Positions 20,961 through 31,914 are shown, counted from the first letter of the stretch. The stretch is 64,000 nt of DNA from Muscardinus avellanarius (GCA_963383645.1 OY726564.1:111577040-111641039); one strand, 5' to 3'. Notes: generated by a model from the letters alone, not told the origin. Made by a program: numbers and translations.

Positions 20961-21144
20961 AGCCGGGCGTGGTGGCGCACGCTTGTAATCCCCGCGCTTG
21001 GGAGGCGGAGACAGGAGGATCGCGCAGGTTCGAAGCCAGCCGCGCGCTGGCTTAGGAGACCCTGTTTCCAAAATGAAAATGTAAAAATAGGTCTGGGAGT
21101 GTAGCCCGGAGGTAGAAGGGCTTCCAGGAACCCCAGGACCACCA
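20961..21144 (+). mobile_element. B1-ID SINE, short palindrome subfamily, sense
   Basis: The cleanest subfamily copy: GGTTCGAAGCC B box, then the perfect palindrome AAGCCAGC-CGCGC-GCTGGCTT, then the altered tail gaagggcttccaggaacccc and an (AAAAC)/(AAC) tail to 21184. Confidence 0.96.
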
Positions 21145-21184
21145 AAACAAAACAAAACAACAAACAACAACAACAAAAAACAAA

Positions 21185-21735
21185 TGCTAACATGACTATG
21201 TAACCCTTACAATAATTAATGTTCTACTCAACAAGACAATCTGACTTATCGACATGTAATTAGACTAAAGTCCAATAAAAATACATAATTGAGCCATATA
21301 CTTTTTAATAACACGTCAAGATACAGGAACATGGTCTTTACAACTGAACACACATTCTTGCTGTGTGCAGGAACTTTGTCACGGCATCAGCGGGGAAAGG
21401 AAACGACAGGTGCTAAAATCTTGTGTCTTAACATAATAGTCACCAGCCATGGCTAGGTGAAATAACAGGCTGCCATACCTGTCCAGCAAGCGCAGTCTGA
21501 GAATCGGGCATGACGTAAGTAAGACTGTCTGGTACCGCATCTTGACACTGACCCGCCGCCTGTTCTAACTAAGAGATGATCGCCATCACGGAATGGAGAC
21601 TGTCTCCAGGCGCCTCTGTCCACTCCACGATGAACTTCCGCATAACATGCCACAGTTATAAACACCCCAAAAGTCTTTGAGACTCAAAGGGTGCACGACC
21701 CATCAAGATCTTTTCCTCAAGTAAAATGATGTTTT
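21185..21735. other. intronic sequence, nothing recognised
   Basis: No feature was supported. Confidence 0.5.
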
Positions 21736-21748
21736 ATAATTAAAAACA

Positions 21749-21933
21749 GCCAGGCATGGTGGTGTACGCTTGAGGGTTGAGACGGGAGGATCCGGGTTCG
21801 TGGACAGCTTCAGCTACCTAGTGAGGCCCTTTGCAACTCAGTGAGACCTTGTTTCAAAATAAAGAATAAAAAATAGAGCTGGGGGTGTAGCTCAGAGGTA
21901 CAATGTCCCTGGGTTCCATCCCTAGTACCACAA

Positions 21934-21980
<47 letters not shown>

Positions 21981-22093
21981 TACATATATACACACACACA
22001 TATATATAAATAAATATTTATATATCTATATATAAATATTCTATATAATTAAATATTTTATATATATTTGTATATATATATAGATATTATATA
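21749..22093 (+). mobile_element. B1-ID SINE with 160-bp AT/AC tail inside its TSDs
   Basis: The SINE body spans 21749-21932 and is followed by (TA)n, (CA)n and TATAAATA-rich sequence to 22093. A perfect 14-bp TSD, TATAATTAAAAACA, lies at 21735-21748 and 22094-22107, so the whole AT/AC region arose within the element's tail. Confidence 0.93.
21934..22093. repeat. compound (TA)n(CA)n and AT-rich repeat
   Basis: Simple repeat derived from the SINE tail just described; strongly AT and partly self-complementary. Confidence 0.95.
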
Positions 22094-22109
22094 TATAATT
22101 AAAAACAAT

Positions 22110-22470
22110 CTCCACATTTGGATAAACTGTCTGCCATTCTACATAATGGTGTTTTACATCATTTTGGAAACTCTGTGCTTTTCTATGAAGACAATGAACA
22201 CTCCACTACGTTTCTGAATTTTTTTCCACAAAGATGGATGCTGTGTAAGCCACGGGTCATGAGTCTTCATTTTCTGTTTACACACTGGAAGGCAAGTAGA
22301 ATGAAGTCTGCTGCCGTTTTGTTTATTTTCTCTTAAGTCAGATAGATGCTAAAATGCATTTAAACTGAATGCCTATTTATTAGCTATAAAACACAGCCAT
22401 TGTATAATATATTAGCTCCCTACATGTTATTAATTTAAGTTAGTAGGATCAGGGGCCTAAAAGTTGTCTG
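22110..22470. other. intronic sequence, nothing recognised
   Basis: A 72-codon open frame at 22118-22336 has no family resemblance. Confidence 0.5.
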
Positions 22471-22473
22471 TGA

Positions 22474-22683
22474 AGCCGGCATAGTGGTGCACACTTGTAA
22501 TCTCAGTACTTGGGAGGCTGAGACAGAAGGATTGCAGGTTCAAGGCCAGCCTCAGCAACTTCATGAGGCCCTCCACAATTTAGTAAGGCCCTGTTACAAA
22601 ATAAAAAATAAAATAAAATATAAAATAGGGCTAGGGGTGTAGCTCAGAGGTAGAATGCCCCTGGGTTTAATCCCAAGTACCAA
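22474..22683 (+). mobile_element. B1-ID composite SINE
   Basis: Full-length sense copy with older B box GGTTCAAGGCC and the ID tail gggtttaatcccaagtacc. Confidence 0.92.
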
Positions 22684-22711
22684 AAACAATCACACAAAAA
22701 AGAAAATTGGC

Positions 22712-22960
22712 AAACCGGGTGTGGTGGCGCATGCTTGTAATCCCAGCATTCGGGAGGCTGAGACCGGAGGATCACAGTTCGCGGACAGCCTCAGCTACTT
22801 ACAGCCTCAGCTACTTAGTGAGCCCTCTGCAATTTAGTGAGTCTCTGTTTCAAAATAAAGAATAATAAAAAAAAAATAGGGCAGGGAGTGTAGCTCGGAG
22901 GTCAAATGCCCCTGGGTTCCACCCCCAGACCCACAAAAAAAAAAAAAAGAAAAAAAGAAA
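22712..22960 (+). mobile_element. B1-ID composite SINE with 11-bp TSD
   Basis: Sense copy placed in the tail region of the preceding SINE. TSD AGAAAATTGGC lies at 22701-22711 and 22961-22971. An acagcctcagctactt unit in the B1 half is duplicated in tandem (22787-22818). Confidence 0.94.
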
Positions 22961-23072
22961 AGAAAATTGGCTAGGCAGACAATTATTAATTTTACAACCA
23001 ACATATAATCATGATTCCATTTGATTCCCACAGAAATTTGGCAAACTAGGCGTTATGTTTAATTTATCTTTT

Positions 23073-23248
23073 TGTGGCAGTGCGGCTTAAACCCAGCGCA
23101 CTCTGTCACTGAGTGACATCCTCAGACTCCTTTATAAATTCTGAGCCAGGGTCTTGCTAAATTGCCCAGGTTGCCTTGACCTTGCAATCCTCCTGCCTCA
23201 GCTTGTGGAGTAGCTGGAATTACAGGTGTGTGCTGCCATGCCTGGCCA
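23073..23248 (-). mobile_element. old B1-ID type SINE, antisense
   Basis: Diverged antisense copy (gtggcagtgcggcttaaac to gctgccatgcctggcc). Confidence 0.75.
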
Positions 23249-23394
23249 TTTTAACATTTTAAGTGTAAGGTTGGTGAAGTTTAGTCAAGTGATTTGCCAG
23301 TAACTACAGAATAAGCAGAGCCTGGATTTACTATCATGGTTGTGCTCTTTTTTTTTGCCGAGAACAAAATGCATACGGCTGTTTCCACTTATAA

Positions 23395-23535
23395 AACAAG
23401 GTGCTCAACGCTCATAATTACCCTACAGGGATGATATTAGTTCCACTCTGTAAATGAAGAAATTGTAGTGGAGTTTAAGAATCTTACCAATGTCTTAGAA
23501 CTTCAAAGGTATTGAACCACAATTCAAATTCACAA
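23395..23535 (-). mobile_element. MIR-type fragment, antisense
   Basis: Weak match to reverse-complement MIR: ccactctgtaaatgaagaaattg, then gaatcttaccaatgtcttagaac. Confidence 0.5.
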
Positions 23536-23539
23536 GTGC

Positions 23540-24255
23540 ATCTTTTAATATCCTTGAAGGAGTTCGGCTTTGAAAGGGCAGAGAAGCGCGAGTTAGTAAC
23601 TAAGAGGCAGATTAAGAGGAGTTTTTTTTGTTTTTTTTTTTAGGCAGAGTCTTGAGTATAAGTTACAGGACTCGGGAAGACGTTGGCTGACGGCTTAAAG
23701 CACTTGATCCAAGACTTAACTCCAGATGAGGGAATGGATGCTTCTTTCTCAGGAATGTAAGGAAAAGTGGTTGGGAAACACGGAAGGGCTTATTAAAAGA
23801 TGCGCAGAGCTCGTAGGAAGCTCATCACCAAGGCCACGTAATGTGTCTGCCACCCCATCTCCCAATCATATGGCCTCGACAGCCCTTCCCCTGTAGGAAA
23901 CCCGTCCCGCAGATTAGGCGGGACTATTCCAGCTCTCGGTGAGCACTGAGACAGATTCCAGGCCTGGACTGCGTCAATCACAAAACCCCTGACCTTCTGG
24001 ATTTAGTCATCGATCGGGGATGGTGCTTGTTCTAAGTCAGGACAATAATATAATCGTTTACGTTCCTTTTTACTACACTTTATGTTTAGATGATTCATTT
24101 ATATTAACCTGGAAAGTATTAAATGTTCACCTCATTGCAACTTAGCATTCTACTCTGCGTATACACCATGATGTATCTGTTCTAATGTCTCATTATAATT
24201 CTAATATTGAAACTCTAATAATGGACACTTGAGTCTTGATATTTTAACTATCATA
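23540..24255. other. intronic sequence, nothing recognised
   Basis: About 0.7 kb with no recognised feature. Confidence 0.5.
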
Positions 24256-24264
24256 TGTTGGTCT

Positions 24265-24670
24265 ACCAGGTGTGGTGGTGCACACCTATAATCCTAATAC
24301 TTGGGTGGCGGAGACAGAAAAATAACAAGTTCAGGGCCAGTGTCAGCAACTTAGCAAGACCCTGTTTCAAAATTAAAAATAAATAAGCCAGCCATGGTGG
24401 CGCACGCTTGTAATCCCCGCACTTGGGAGGCTGAGACATGAGGATCGCACAGGTTCGAAGCCAGCCTCTGCTGGCTTAAGAGATCCTGTTTCCAAATAAA
24501 AAATATAAAATAGGTCTGAGAGTGTAGCCTGGAGGTAGAAGGCTCCTGGGTTCCATCCCCGGTACCATCAAAAAATATATATTTTTAATAAATAAAATAG
24601 ATTAAAACAAAATAAAATGGTCTGGGGGTAGGGCTTAGAGTTAGAATGTCCCTGGGTTCAATCACCAGTA
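24265..24670 (+). mobile_element. old B1-ID SINE split by a younger SINE
   Basis: The B1 half (24265-24385) and ID tail (about 24612-24670) belong to one old sense copy; a younger SINE occupies the A-rich linker between them. Confidence 0.88.
24386..24570 (+). mobile_element. B1-ID SINE, intermediate palindrome form
   Basis: Inserted in the older SINE's linker. It has the short palindrome (aagccagcctctgctggctta) but keeps the ordinary ID tail (gggttccatccccggtacc), so it is intermediate between the long form and the short subfamily. Confidence 0.92.
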
Positions 24671-24671
24671 A

Positions 24672-24709
24672 CAATGAATGAATGAATGAATGAATGAATG
24701 AATGAATGA
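24672..24709. repeat. (AATG)n microsatellite
   Basis: About nine AATG units at the 3' end of the split SINE. Confidence 0.95.
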
Positions 24710-24714
24710 TACAT

Positions 24715-24985
24715 TGATCCTAGGAGACCTGGAGTCCATGTGTTTTAGGGTATTTAGGTATTTTACCAAGGTATTAAAGTGTATTTAAGAGTGGATTTGC
24801 TGTGTATGTAGATCTTTAATAGATAAAGCCAAATTGCTTTCCAAAGGAGTTGTATCTAGTTATGGCTTAAAAAATTCAATATTTTAAAATATTCTTGATT
24901 ATTCAAATATAATCTTCTGTGGTCACAGAGATGCAGTACATGTTAATAATAGCATATACATGGTAATCTCAGCTTAAAGATGAGC
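24715..24985. other. intronic sequence, nothing recognised
   Basis: Nothing recognised. Confidence 0.45.
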
Positions 24986-24990
24986 GCAAT

Positions 24991-25185
24991 GGCTGGCTGT
25001 GGTGGCACATGCCTATAATCCCAGCCCTTGGGAAGCTGAGACAGGAGGAGCGCAGGATGAAGACCAGCCTCAGCAACGTAGAGAGGCCCGCTGGCACTTA
25101 GTGAAACCCTATTTCAAAATAACAAATAATACAGGGCTGGCATTATAGCTTGGGGTAGAATCCTCCTGGGTTCAAAATCCAACAC
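24991..25185 (+). mobile_element. B1-ID composite SINE, old
   Basis: Sense copy from ggctggctgtggtggcac to the ID tail ttcaaaatccaacac, then (CAAT)n. Confidence 0.87.
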
Positions 25186-25283
25186 AAAATCAATCAATCA
25201 ATAAGAGCGTAATTTTCTTAAGGCCTACATTCAATAAGCATTCTTAAGCATACATTCAATAAAAAAGTTTAAAACTACTTGAC

Positions 25284-25498
25284 AAGCCAGTGTGGTGACG
25301 CACGCTTGTTATCCCCGTGCTTGGGAGGCTGAGACCTGAGGATCGCACAGGTAGGAAGCCAACCTCACGCTACTCAAGTGAGGCTCGCAGCAACTTCCAA
25401 ATAAAATAGAAAATAGGTCTGGGAATATAGCCCGGAGGTAGCAAGCCTCTAGGTTCTACCCCTATTACCACCACCCAAAAATAACTAAATAAATAAAT
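25284..25498 (+). mobile_element. B1-ID composite SINE, long form, with TSD
   Basis: Sense copy with 13-bp TSD differing at one base (AAAACTACTTGAC at 25271-25283, AAAACTATTTGAC at 25499-25511). The B box has decayed to ggtaggaagcc. Confidence 0.93.
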
Positions 25499-25511
25499 AA
25501 AACTATTTGAC

Positions 25512-26290
25512 AGTGATACGGAAAAATATGTTGGATTAAAATTATGATTTTAAGAATAGATGAGATATAATTATTCGCTATACTCCCATTCTGCAAAGAC
25601 TAGCGTTCAAATGATGGTGGTAGGTACCACTGCATATACTCCAGAGGCAGTTCAAACTATAACGGTTGCCAGCAATCTGCTGAACACTGTTCTCCAATGA
25701 TAAATCATAGATTTCTCCTAATTTCCCAAGTGAATATACTAGAATCTCCTATGATAAACATGTAATTCTTTCAGGGCTTGAGCTGCTACATGTTGCAAAG
25801 TTATTGTCAAAGCACTATGAGGAAGTTAATAATTTCCTTTAAAACTATTCAGACATAAAAAAGTTAAGAGAGAAAATGTTGTCTGTGGCAGTGCTCTCCC
25901 TTCGGGCGTTCATTTGCTTAGGCAGTACATGTGTGATGGAGACGCCTGTGGGTGAGGAAAGGCCGGTGTCCCCAAAGACAGACATGACAGTGATTAACCT
26001 GCAGGTGCCAAGGACGTCTGGCAGCGGGAAGAAGTGATTGCCTTTGAAACGGATGAGAAATTCACCAGTGAAAAATCTTAATAGCGAATCTCCCTAAAAA
26101 CCCCAGCTAGCATGTTTGATGAATTGTTTAAGCTAGCCTGTATTCGTCTACCTGTTTAAATAATATAGGGAAAATATGGGAAAAATCTTTCTGTCAACTT
26201 CTGTTATTCAAATCGGTTGATGGCTGGGCTGGTCAATTGATGGAATATGCTAATTAACAGAATTATCACATATAATGAAAAATTAGAATA
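25512..26290. other. intronic sequence, possible conserved element near 26.1-26.3 kb
   Basis: No repeat was recognised. The part at 26210-26275 (gattaatt-like, gaatatgctaattaacagaa) resembles homeodomain/octamer-type AT motifs; this is only suggestive. Confidence 0.4.
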
Positions 26291-26297
26291 CTTTTCA

Positions 26298-26506
26298 GTT
26301 GGGCATGGTGGTGCATGCTTGTAATCCTAGTACTTGGGAAACTAAGACAGGAGGATTGCAGGTTTGCAGCCAGCCTCAGCAACTTTGTGAGGTCCTCCGC
26401 AACTTAATGAGACTCTGTTTCAAAATTTTAAAAAATTAAAAAAAATAATAGAACTAGGGTGTAGCTCAGAGGTAGAATGCCCCTAAATTCCATCTGCAGT
26501 ACCACA
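26298..26506 (+). mobile_element. B1-ID composite SINE
   Basis: Full-length sense copy with an atypical B-box region (ggtttgcagcc) and ID tail ccatctgcagtaccac. Confidence 0.88.
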
Positions 26507-26514
26507 AAGAAGAA

Positions 26515-26790
26515 TATAATATTTTCAGTAATACTATGCTGAACATCAGCCAATCTTTCCTTAAGAATTCAGAATGCATTTCTGTATTTTAAGTTACTTT
26601 TATAAGTCATGGTCATAACTTCATGTAGGTCTTATAATAGTCGAGTAGATAATGCGGAAAAAATTTCTTAGTATTTGAGCTTTCTAATTACTTGACTCTC
26701 TCTCTTTAGGGGGTGTGTTTCCAAATAATTACAAATTTCCAATTACTCTACACCTTTCAGAAATCAGAAGAGATTTCTCAGAACCATTAT
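26515..26790. other. intronic sequence, nothing recognised
   Basis: Nothing recognised. Confidence 0.45.
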
Positions 26791-26804
26791 ACTCACTGAA
26801 CTTT

Positions 26805-26991
26805 TTGTTGTTACTGAGGACTGAATACAAGGGCATTCTATCTCTGAGCTATACACCCAGCCCCTCTTATTTTTTTAAATTTTGAAACAGCGTCTCGCTA
26901 AATTGCTGAAGCTGACCTTGAACCTGCCACCCTCCTGTCTCAGCCTCCTAAGTAATGGGATTACAGGTATGTACCACCACACCTGGTTTTT
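26805..26991 (-). mobile_element. B1-ID SINE, antisense, with TSD
   Basis: Antisense copy flanked by ctcactgaacttt (26792-26804) and ctcattgaacttt (26992-27004), a 13-bp TSD with one mismatch. Confidence 0.92.
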
Positions 26992-27004
26992 CTCATTGAA
27001 CTTT

Positions 27005-27422
27005 ACCAGCATATTATATGTAATGTGTTAAAAGGAAATGCAGGCCAAGACTGTTAATCTATGATATGTCCAAAGATAATTTTGTTCAAAACAAAGCTGT
27101 ACAGTCCATGTTCTGAACATCAGGCCCTCATCAGAGTGGTTGTGAAGGATCCCGTTAGAAGAAAGATGGCTCGACACTTGATGCACACACTCATGTCACT
27201 GCACACGGGGTCGTCTCCTGAGCGAGGGACCAGATGATTCTAGATACTAGGTGCGTTTCCTAATGGAAGAAGTGCCCTGAGAAACTGTGTCTGCCAAGTG
27301 CTTAGTCATCACAGGGCGCCCTAAGAAGATATGATGAGGCGGCATAGGAAACAGAAGACAGAGAAGATCATAAACAGAAGAGAATGCCACAGAGGGAGAG
27401 ACCAACCTCAACTAGAGACAAA
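27005..27422. other. intronic sequence, nothing recognised
   Basis: Nothing recognised. Confidence 0.45.
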
Positions 27423-27434
27423 GAGAATAATCAC

Positions 27435-27714
27435 AATATATTAAATTGTGTGTGTATGTGTGCGCGTGTGTGCATGCGTGTGTGTGTGTGTGTGTGTGTG
27501 TCTGTCTGTCTATCTCTCACTGGGGATTAAACCTAGGGGCATTCTACCTCTAAGGTATATCCCATCCCTATTTTATTATTTTTTATTTTGAAACAGGGTC
27601 TCACTAAATTGCTGAGAGCTTTGCTAAGCTGCTGCGGCTGGCTTTGAACCTATGATCTTCCTGTCTCAGCTTCTCAAGTACTGGAATTACAGGCCTGCAC
27701 CACCGTACCCGGCT
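27435..27714 (-). mobile_element. B1-ID SINE, antisense, with (GT)n tail inside TSDs
   Basis: SINE body at about 27517-27714. TSD GAGAATAATCAC (27423-27434) and GAGAATAATTAC (27715-27726) encloses the (GT)n and (TCTG)n tract at 27449-27512, which is therefore part of the insertion. Confidence 0.92.
27449..27512. repeat. (GT)n microsatellite
   Basis: Interrupted GT/GC tract in the tail of the antisense SINE. Confidence 0.95.
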
Positions 27715-27729
27715 GAGAATAATTACCAT

Positions 27730-28300
27730 GGAACCATCCTACATCACTATTATGAGACGCAGGTTATCAGAGTGAGAACAACCAATGTCCTATAAATGCT
27801 CTTCGTTTTCAGAATGCTGAACCCAAAGGAAATGCTGGAGTTTAAAATTCCCTAGGCCTCTTTGCTGCACTTGATACTACGCACAGCTTCCTGCCGACCA
27901 AAATCCTGTACTTCTTCAAGGATTTCAGCTCCCCATCAGCCACGTAAATGTTGTGTCCCTGGGCTTTCTTCTGCTCTTCTCAGTCTAGTTATTCCTAGAT
28001 GATCTGATCTCCTTGCAAGATTTCAGCTTTAATTTTCCCCCAGCTTCAGTCTCCAATATCCAAGTGGTTGCTGGCAGCTCTACTAAGATGGCCCAGAAAT
28101 ATCCTGACCTCAAAGAATTCAAAACAAAAGTCATCATTATCTGCTAAACTTCTTCAATTCAGTCCCAGAGGATGTGTTGTTGTTGTTGTTTTTTATCTCA
28201 GCTAAAAAGACTGCACCTGCACAGTCAGGAACACAAGACATGCCATCTTTAATATATCCTTTATCAATCCATCCATGAACTCTACCAATCATGGGTCCTC
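27730..28300. other. intronic sequence, nothing recognised
   Basis: Unique-looking, with a short (GTT)n at 28178-28190. Confidence 0.45.
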
Positions 28301-28302
28301 AA

Positions 28303-28380
28303 TCCTTCCTTCTTCCCTTCCTTCCTCCCTTCTTCCCTGTTTTTCTTTCCCTTTCTCCCTCCTTCCTTCCTTCTTTCCAG
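28303..28380. repeat. (CCTT)n-type polypyrimidine tract
   Basis: Imperfect ccttcctt/cttccc repeats. Confidence 0.92.
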
Positions 28381-28426
28381 AAAGTGAAATGTGGTAATAT
28401 TTTAATATCTAACCAAAAGATAAAAC

Positions 28427-28601
28427 AGGCTGGGCATGGTGGCACATGCCTGTAATTCCAGTACTCGGGAGGCCAAGACAAGAAAATTACAGGTTCAAGG
28501 CTATCCTCAGCAACTAAGCAAGATTCTGTTTGAAAACAAGAAAATAGGGCTGAGGGGTATAGCTCAGAGGCAGAATGTCACTGGTTCAATCCTCAGGACC
28601 A
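28427..28601 (+). mobile_element. B1-ID composite SINE
   Basis: Sense copy lacking the central GAGGCTCTCAGC segment, with ID tail ggttcaatcctcagg. Confidence 0.9.
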
Positions 28602-28700
28602 AAATAAAATAAAAATAAAATTAAACAATACAGTGAATGTTTCTTAATTCTGCTTCTTTTTCTCTGAGTCTCAATATCTTTCATTTAGATTGATATTTTC

Positions 28701-29660
28701 GAGGACTTCCGGGAAGATGGCGACGGAGCAAAACGGAGTTTACGAGCCCTGCTAACAACCAATCTCTATTACCACAAAATCAGCACCTTTCATAGCCAGA
28801 AAACACCATCAGCAGAGAAACAAAAAATGTAATTTTAAGGGACAGAGAAAAAGAGGGCTGGAAAAATGAGACACCAGAAACCAGACCGCAGTGCTGCAGC
28901 CGGAGCCACGGAGTGAAGCGGCGGGCGCCATTTTGCCTTGCAGCACCAGGCTCCAGAGAGGAAGGGAACTCATAACGGAGCTCAGAAACCAGAGAGGAGA
29001 TACGCCGGCCTCACGCCCGAGAACGCAGCAGCAGTGCCTTACTGCTGGCAGCAGCGGCGAGTTCACCGGACGGCACCAGACCAACTCACTCAACAGCCCA
29101 CCAAGCTCCAGAGAGGAGCGGCGGACAGCAAGCCGAGGTGAGCTGATGCGGAACAGCCGGGCGGGATTTGGCAGATTTCTTGGCGCAGAGAGCAGCTAAA
29201 GCTCCCAGGGGCTGGGCTCAGCGCACCCTGCAGGGACTCAGAGTGGAGTTCAAAAACAGAAAAGAAATACGCCAGCCTCACGGCCAAGGGCGTGTCAGTG
29301 GTGCCATATTGCTACCAGCGGCAGCAGCAGCGAATTCACCAAGTCCACTACAGCTCCATCTACGCACTCAAAAGTGAGTCAAATTGCGGCCCCTAGAGGA
29401 GAAATCCCAGTACTGTACTCCCAGGGACTTGACCCAGTGGGGGAGTGGTGGTGACAGAGATATTACACCATAGGAGAACGCCCAACCTGGCACCCCTCAT
29501 GGTCTAAAGCAGCCTCGATTGACTCCCTGGGTCTGATACTCTGCGATGCAACCCAGTAAAGGAGTAGTGAGGACTTAGATACCACAGAATCGAGATCCAC
29601 AGCACCTTAAGTGAAGTCGTAGTGACCCAGGGAAGAACCCAGAGAAGGCACAAACTTCTG
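28701..29660 (+). promoter_or_regulatory. L1 5' UTR with two tandem monomer-like repeats
   Basis: CpG-rich 5' UTR starting with gggaagatggcgac (28711-28724), the position where L1s carry a YY1 site. Two related blocks occur about 270 bp apart: agatacgccggcctcacgcc (near 28998) with gcggcgagttcacc, and aaatacgccagcctcacggc (near 29265) with cagcgaattcacc. Tandem 5'-UTR monomers act as the promoter in mouse L1s; promoter function here is inferred. Confidence 0.7.
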
Positions 29661-29665
29661 AAATC

Positions 29666-30583
29666 ATGGGAAAAAGGAATAACAATGGAGCAATGAATGC
29701 CCACAACCCCACAACATCAGAACCTGATAAAACAGAAATTCAGAGATTTCTAGAAGATCAAATCAGGAAAATAACTGTAGAAATAATAGAGGTGTTTCGA
29801 AAAGAATTCAGAGAGAGCCAAAGAGAGATAAAGGACGCAATTAATGAAGTAAAGGCCTCAATTCAAAGTACAAACAACTGATTAGACCACATGGAGAATA
29901 GAATCTCACTCCTAGAAGATGATCTTTCAAAAAATGAACGCATAGTTTCTAATTTAGAAAAAAAAAATCCGACAGCAGGAATCTGACATTGAAGAAATAT
30001 GGGTCCATTTTAAAAGAGCTAACCTAAGAATAATTGGAATAGAGGAGAGAAAAGAAGGTGAAACCAAAGGGATTGACAATCTTTTCAAGAAGTAATAGCA
30101 AAAAAATTTCCAAACATAGAGCAAGAGGTTGATACACAGGTCCAGGAAACTTATAGAACCCCCATTAGAGAGGATCAGAGAAGAGGATCCCCACGCCACA
30201 TAATTGTCAAAATGACCACTGTGGAAGCCAAGCAGAGAATCTTAAAGGCAACAAAAACAAAGGGCCAAGTGACATTCAGAGGCAAACCAATTAGAATCAC
30301 TCCAGACTTCCCAAACCAAGTTATGAGAGCCAGAAGGGCTTGGAGTAACATATTCCAAACTCTGAAAGAAAACAACTTCCAGCCAAAAATTTCCTACCCA
30401 GCAAAACTTTCTATCAAATTAGATGGAGAAATAAGAAGCTTCTATGACAAACAGAAACTGAAGGAATTTATGTCTTCAAAACCAGCACTAGAGAAAATAC
30501 TCAAAGAGATTAACTACAAAGAAGAAATAGGTAACACTCACCAGAACCAGAGAAACAAGATTTTCCATCCAACAGACAACTAA
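29666..30583 (+). pseudogene. L1 ORF1 (RNA-binding protein), broken
   Basis: The frame starts MGKRNNNG and runs as a coiled-coil-like region (DKTEIQRFLEDQIRKI) to a TGA at about 29879. Further frameshifts occur around 29961 and 30090. The C-terminal part is open from 30212 to 30583: KGQVTFRGKPIRITPDF, then NFQPKISYPAKLS and ALEKILKEI, which match the RRM and C-terminal domains of L1 ORF1 protein. ORF1p is the trimeric nucleic-acid chaperone of the L1 RNP. The copy cannot make a full protein. Confidence 0.9.
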
Positions 30584-30659
30584 GATTGGTTATCTGTGGA
30601 GATTCATTATTTATGTTAGTCTTTTACCTATCTCTAAATTGTATTGTTTGCTTTTATTG

Positions 30660-31280
30660 TTGCTAATTTTTAGGATTTCCAGTTGGAATATTAATATACC
30701 TTCAGATATAGCATTTGGAAATATTTTATCCCATTCTATCAGTAACTTTTAACTCTGTTTACATTGTCTTTGGATATATAATATTTTTTTATTTTTTAGG
30801 GAGTTTGTTTACTCTTCTGTTGCCTGTGCCATTGAAATCATATCCAAGAAATCACTGCCAATTTCAATGTTGTGAGGTTTTATGACCCAGATCTTCTTCT
30901 AAAAGTTTATAGTATTAAGATTTATATTTAGGTCTTTTATCTATTTTGAGTTAATATTTGTATATGTGTTAGGTAAGGGTCCAATTTTATTCTTTTTCAT
31001 GTAATTATTATTTTTCAACAATATTTAGTTAAAAGACTATTATTTCCTTCACCAAATGTTCGTGGAAACCTTGTCAAAAATAACTTGACAATATATGGAA
31101 GAATTTATCTCTAAGCTTTTATTTAACTCCAATGGTTTATATATCTGCCTTTAGAACAGTACTACACTGTTTCAATTATTGTAGCTTTATATGGTTTGAA
31201 ATCAGAAAATATACATCTTCTAGCTTTGTTCTTCTTTGAGATTGTTTTGGGTATCTAGAGTTCATATTCCATATCAGGAT
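30660..31280 (-). mobile_element. old antisense L1 ORF2 segment inside the chimeric unit
   Basis: The + strand reads like the antisense of ORF2: gttgcctgtgccattgaaat, gtaagggtccaattttattc and cactgtttcaattattgtag. It is much more diverged than the flanking ORF1, so it was old before the unit moved. Confidence 0.8.
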
Positions 31281-31697
31281 AAATTTTTTTTGAAAAATAA
31301 ATAAATAAATGTATGATAGCTTCATCTAAAAAAAAAAGAAAAGAAAAAACTATTCTCTGGTAAGAAAGAAAGCAAAAAGAAATATTGAACTGTTATCTTT
31401 TAGTCATCAAAAGCTTGGTATCAGACAAATGAAACTGTTTTGTGAGATTATCATTGTTAATATTGGATAAATTGCTATAAAATTAGATGTCAACCACTAA
31501 GCCAAGCATGGGAAGGAGGGATGGGGAGGGAACGGGACGGGGAACGGGTAGGGGCTAACTGGGAGATGTGTGCATGTACGTCTACAAAAGTATTTTCTTT
31601 ATACCATTATGATGTATGAATACATTGCACCAATAAAAATAAATAAATAAATACGAAATAAAAAATAAAAAATAAAAAAATAAAATAAAATGATCGC

Positions 31698-31914
31698 CAG
31701 CCGGACACGGTGGTTGATGCCTGTAATCCCAGTACTTGGGAGGCTGAGACAGGAGGACCGCAAGTTCAAGGACAGCTTCAGGAATTTAGTGAGACCCCCC
31801 CCCCCCCCGGCAACCTAGAAAGGCCTTTTTTCAAAAACAAACCAAAAAAATTTAACAAGGGCTGAGTGGTATATCTTGGAGGTAGACTGCTCTTGGGTTC
31901 CATCCCTAGTACTG
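31698..31914 (+). mobile_element. B1-ID SINE in the tail of the chimeric L1
   Basis: Sense copy within the A-rich tail (31630-31690 and 31915-31963). A run of about 14 C's (31795-31808) sits where the B1 half normally reads gagaccctg. Confidence 0.88.
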
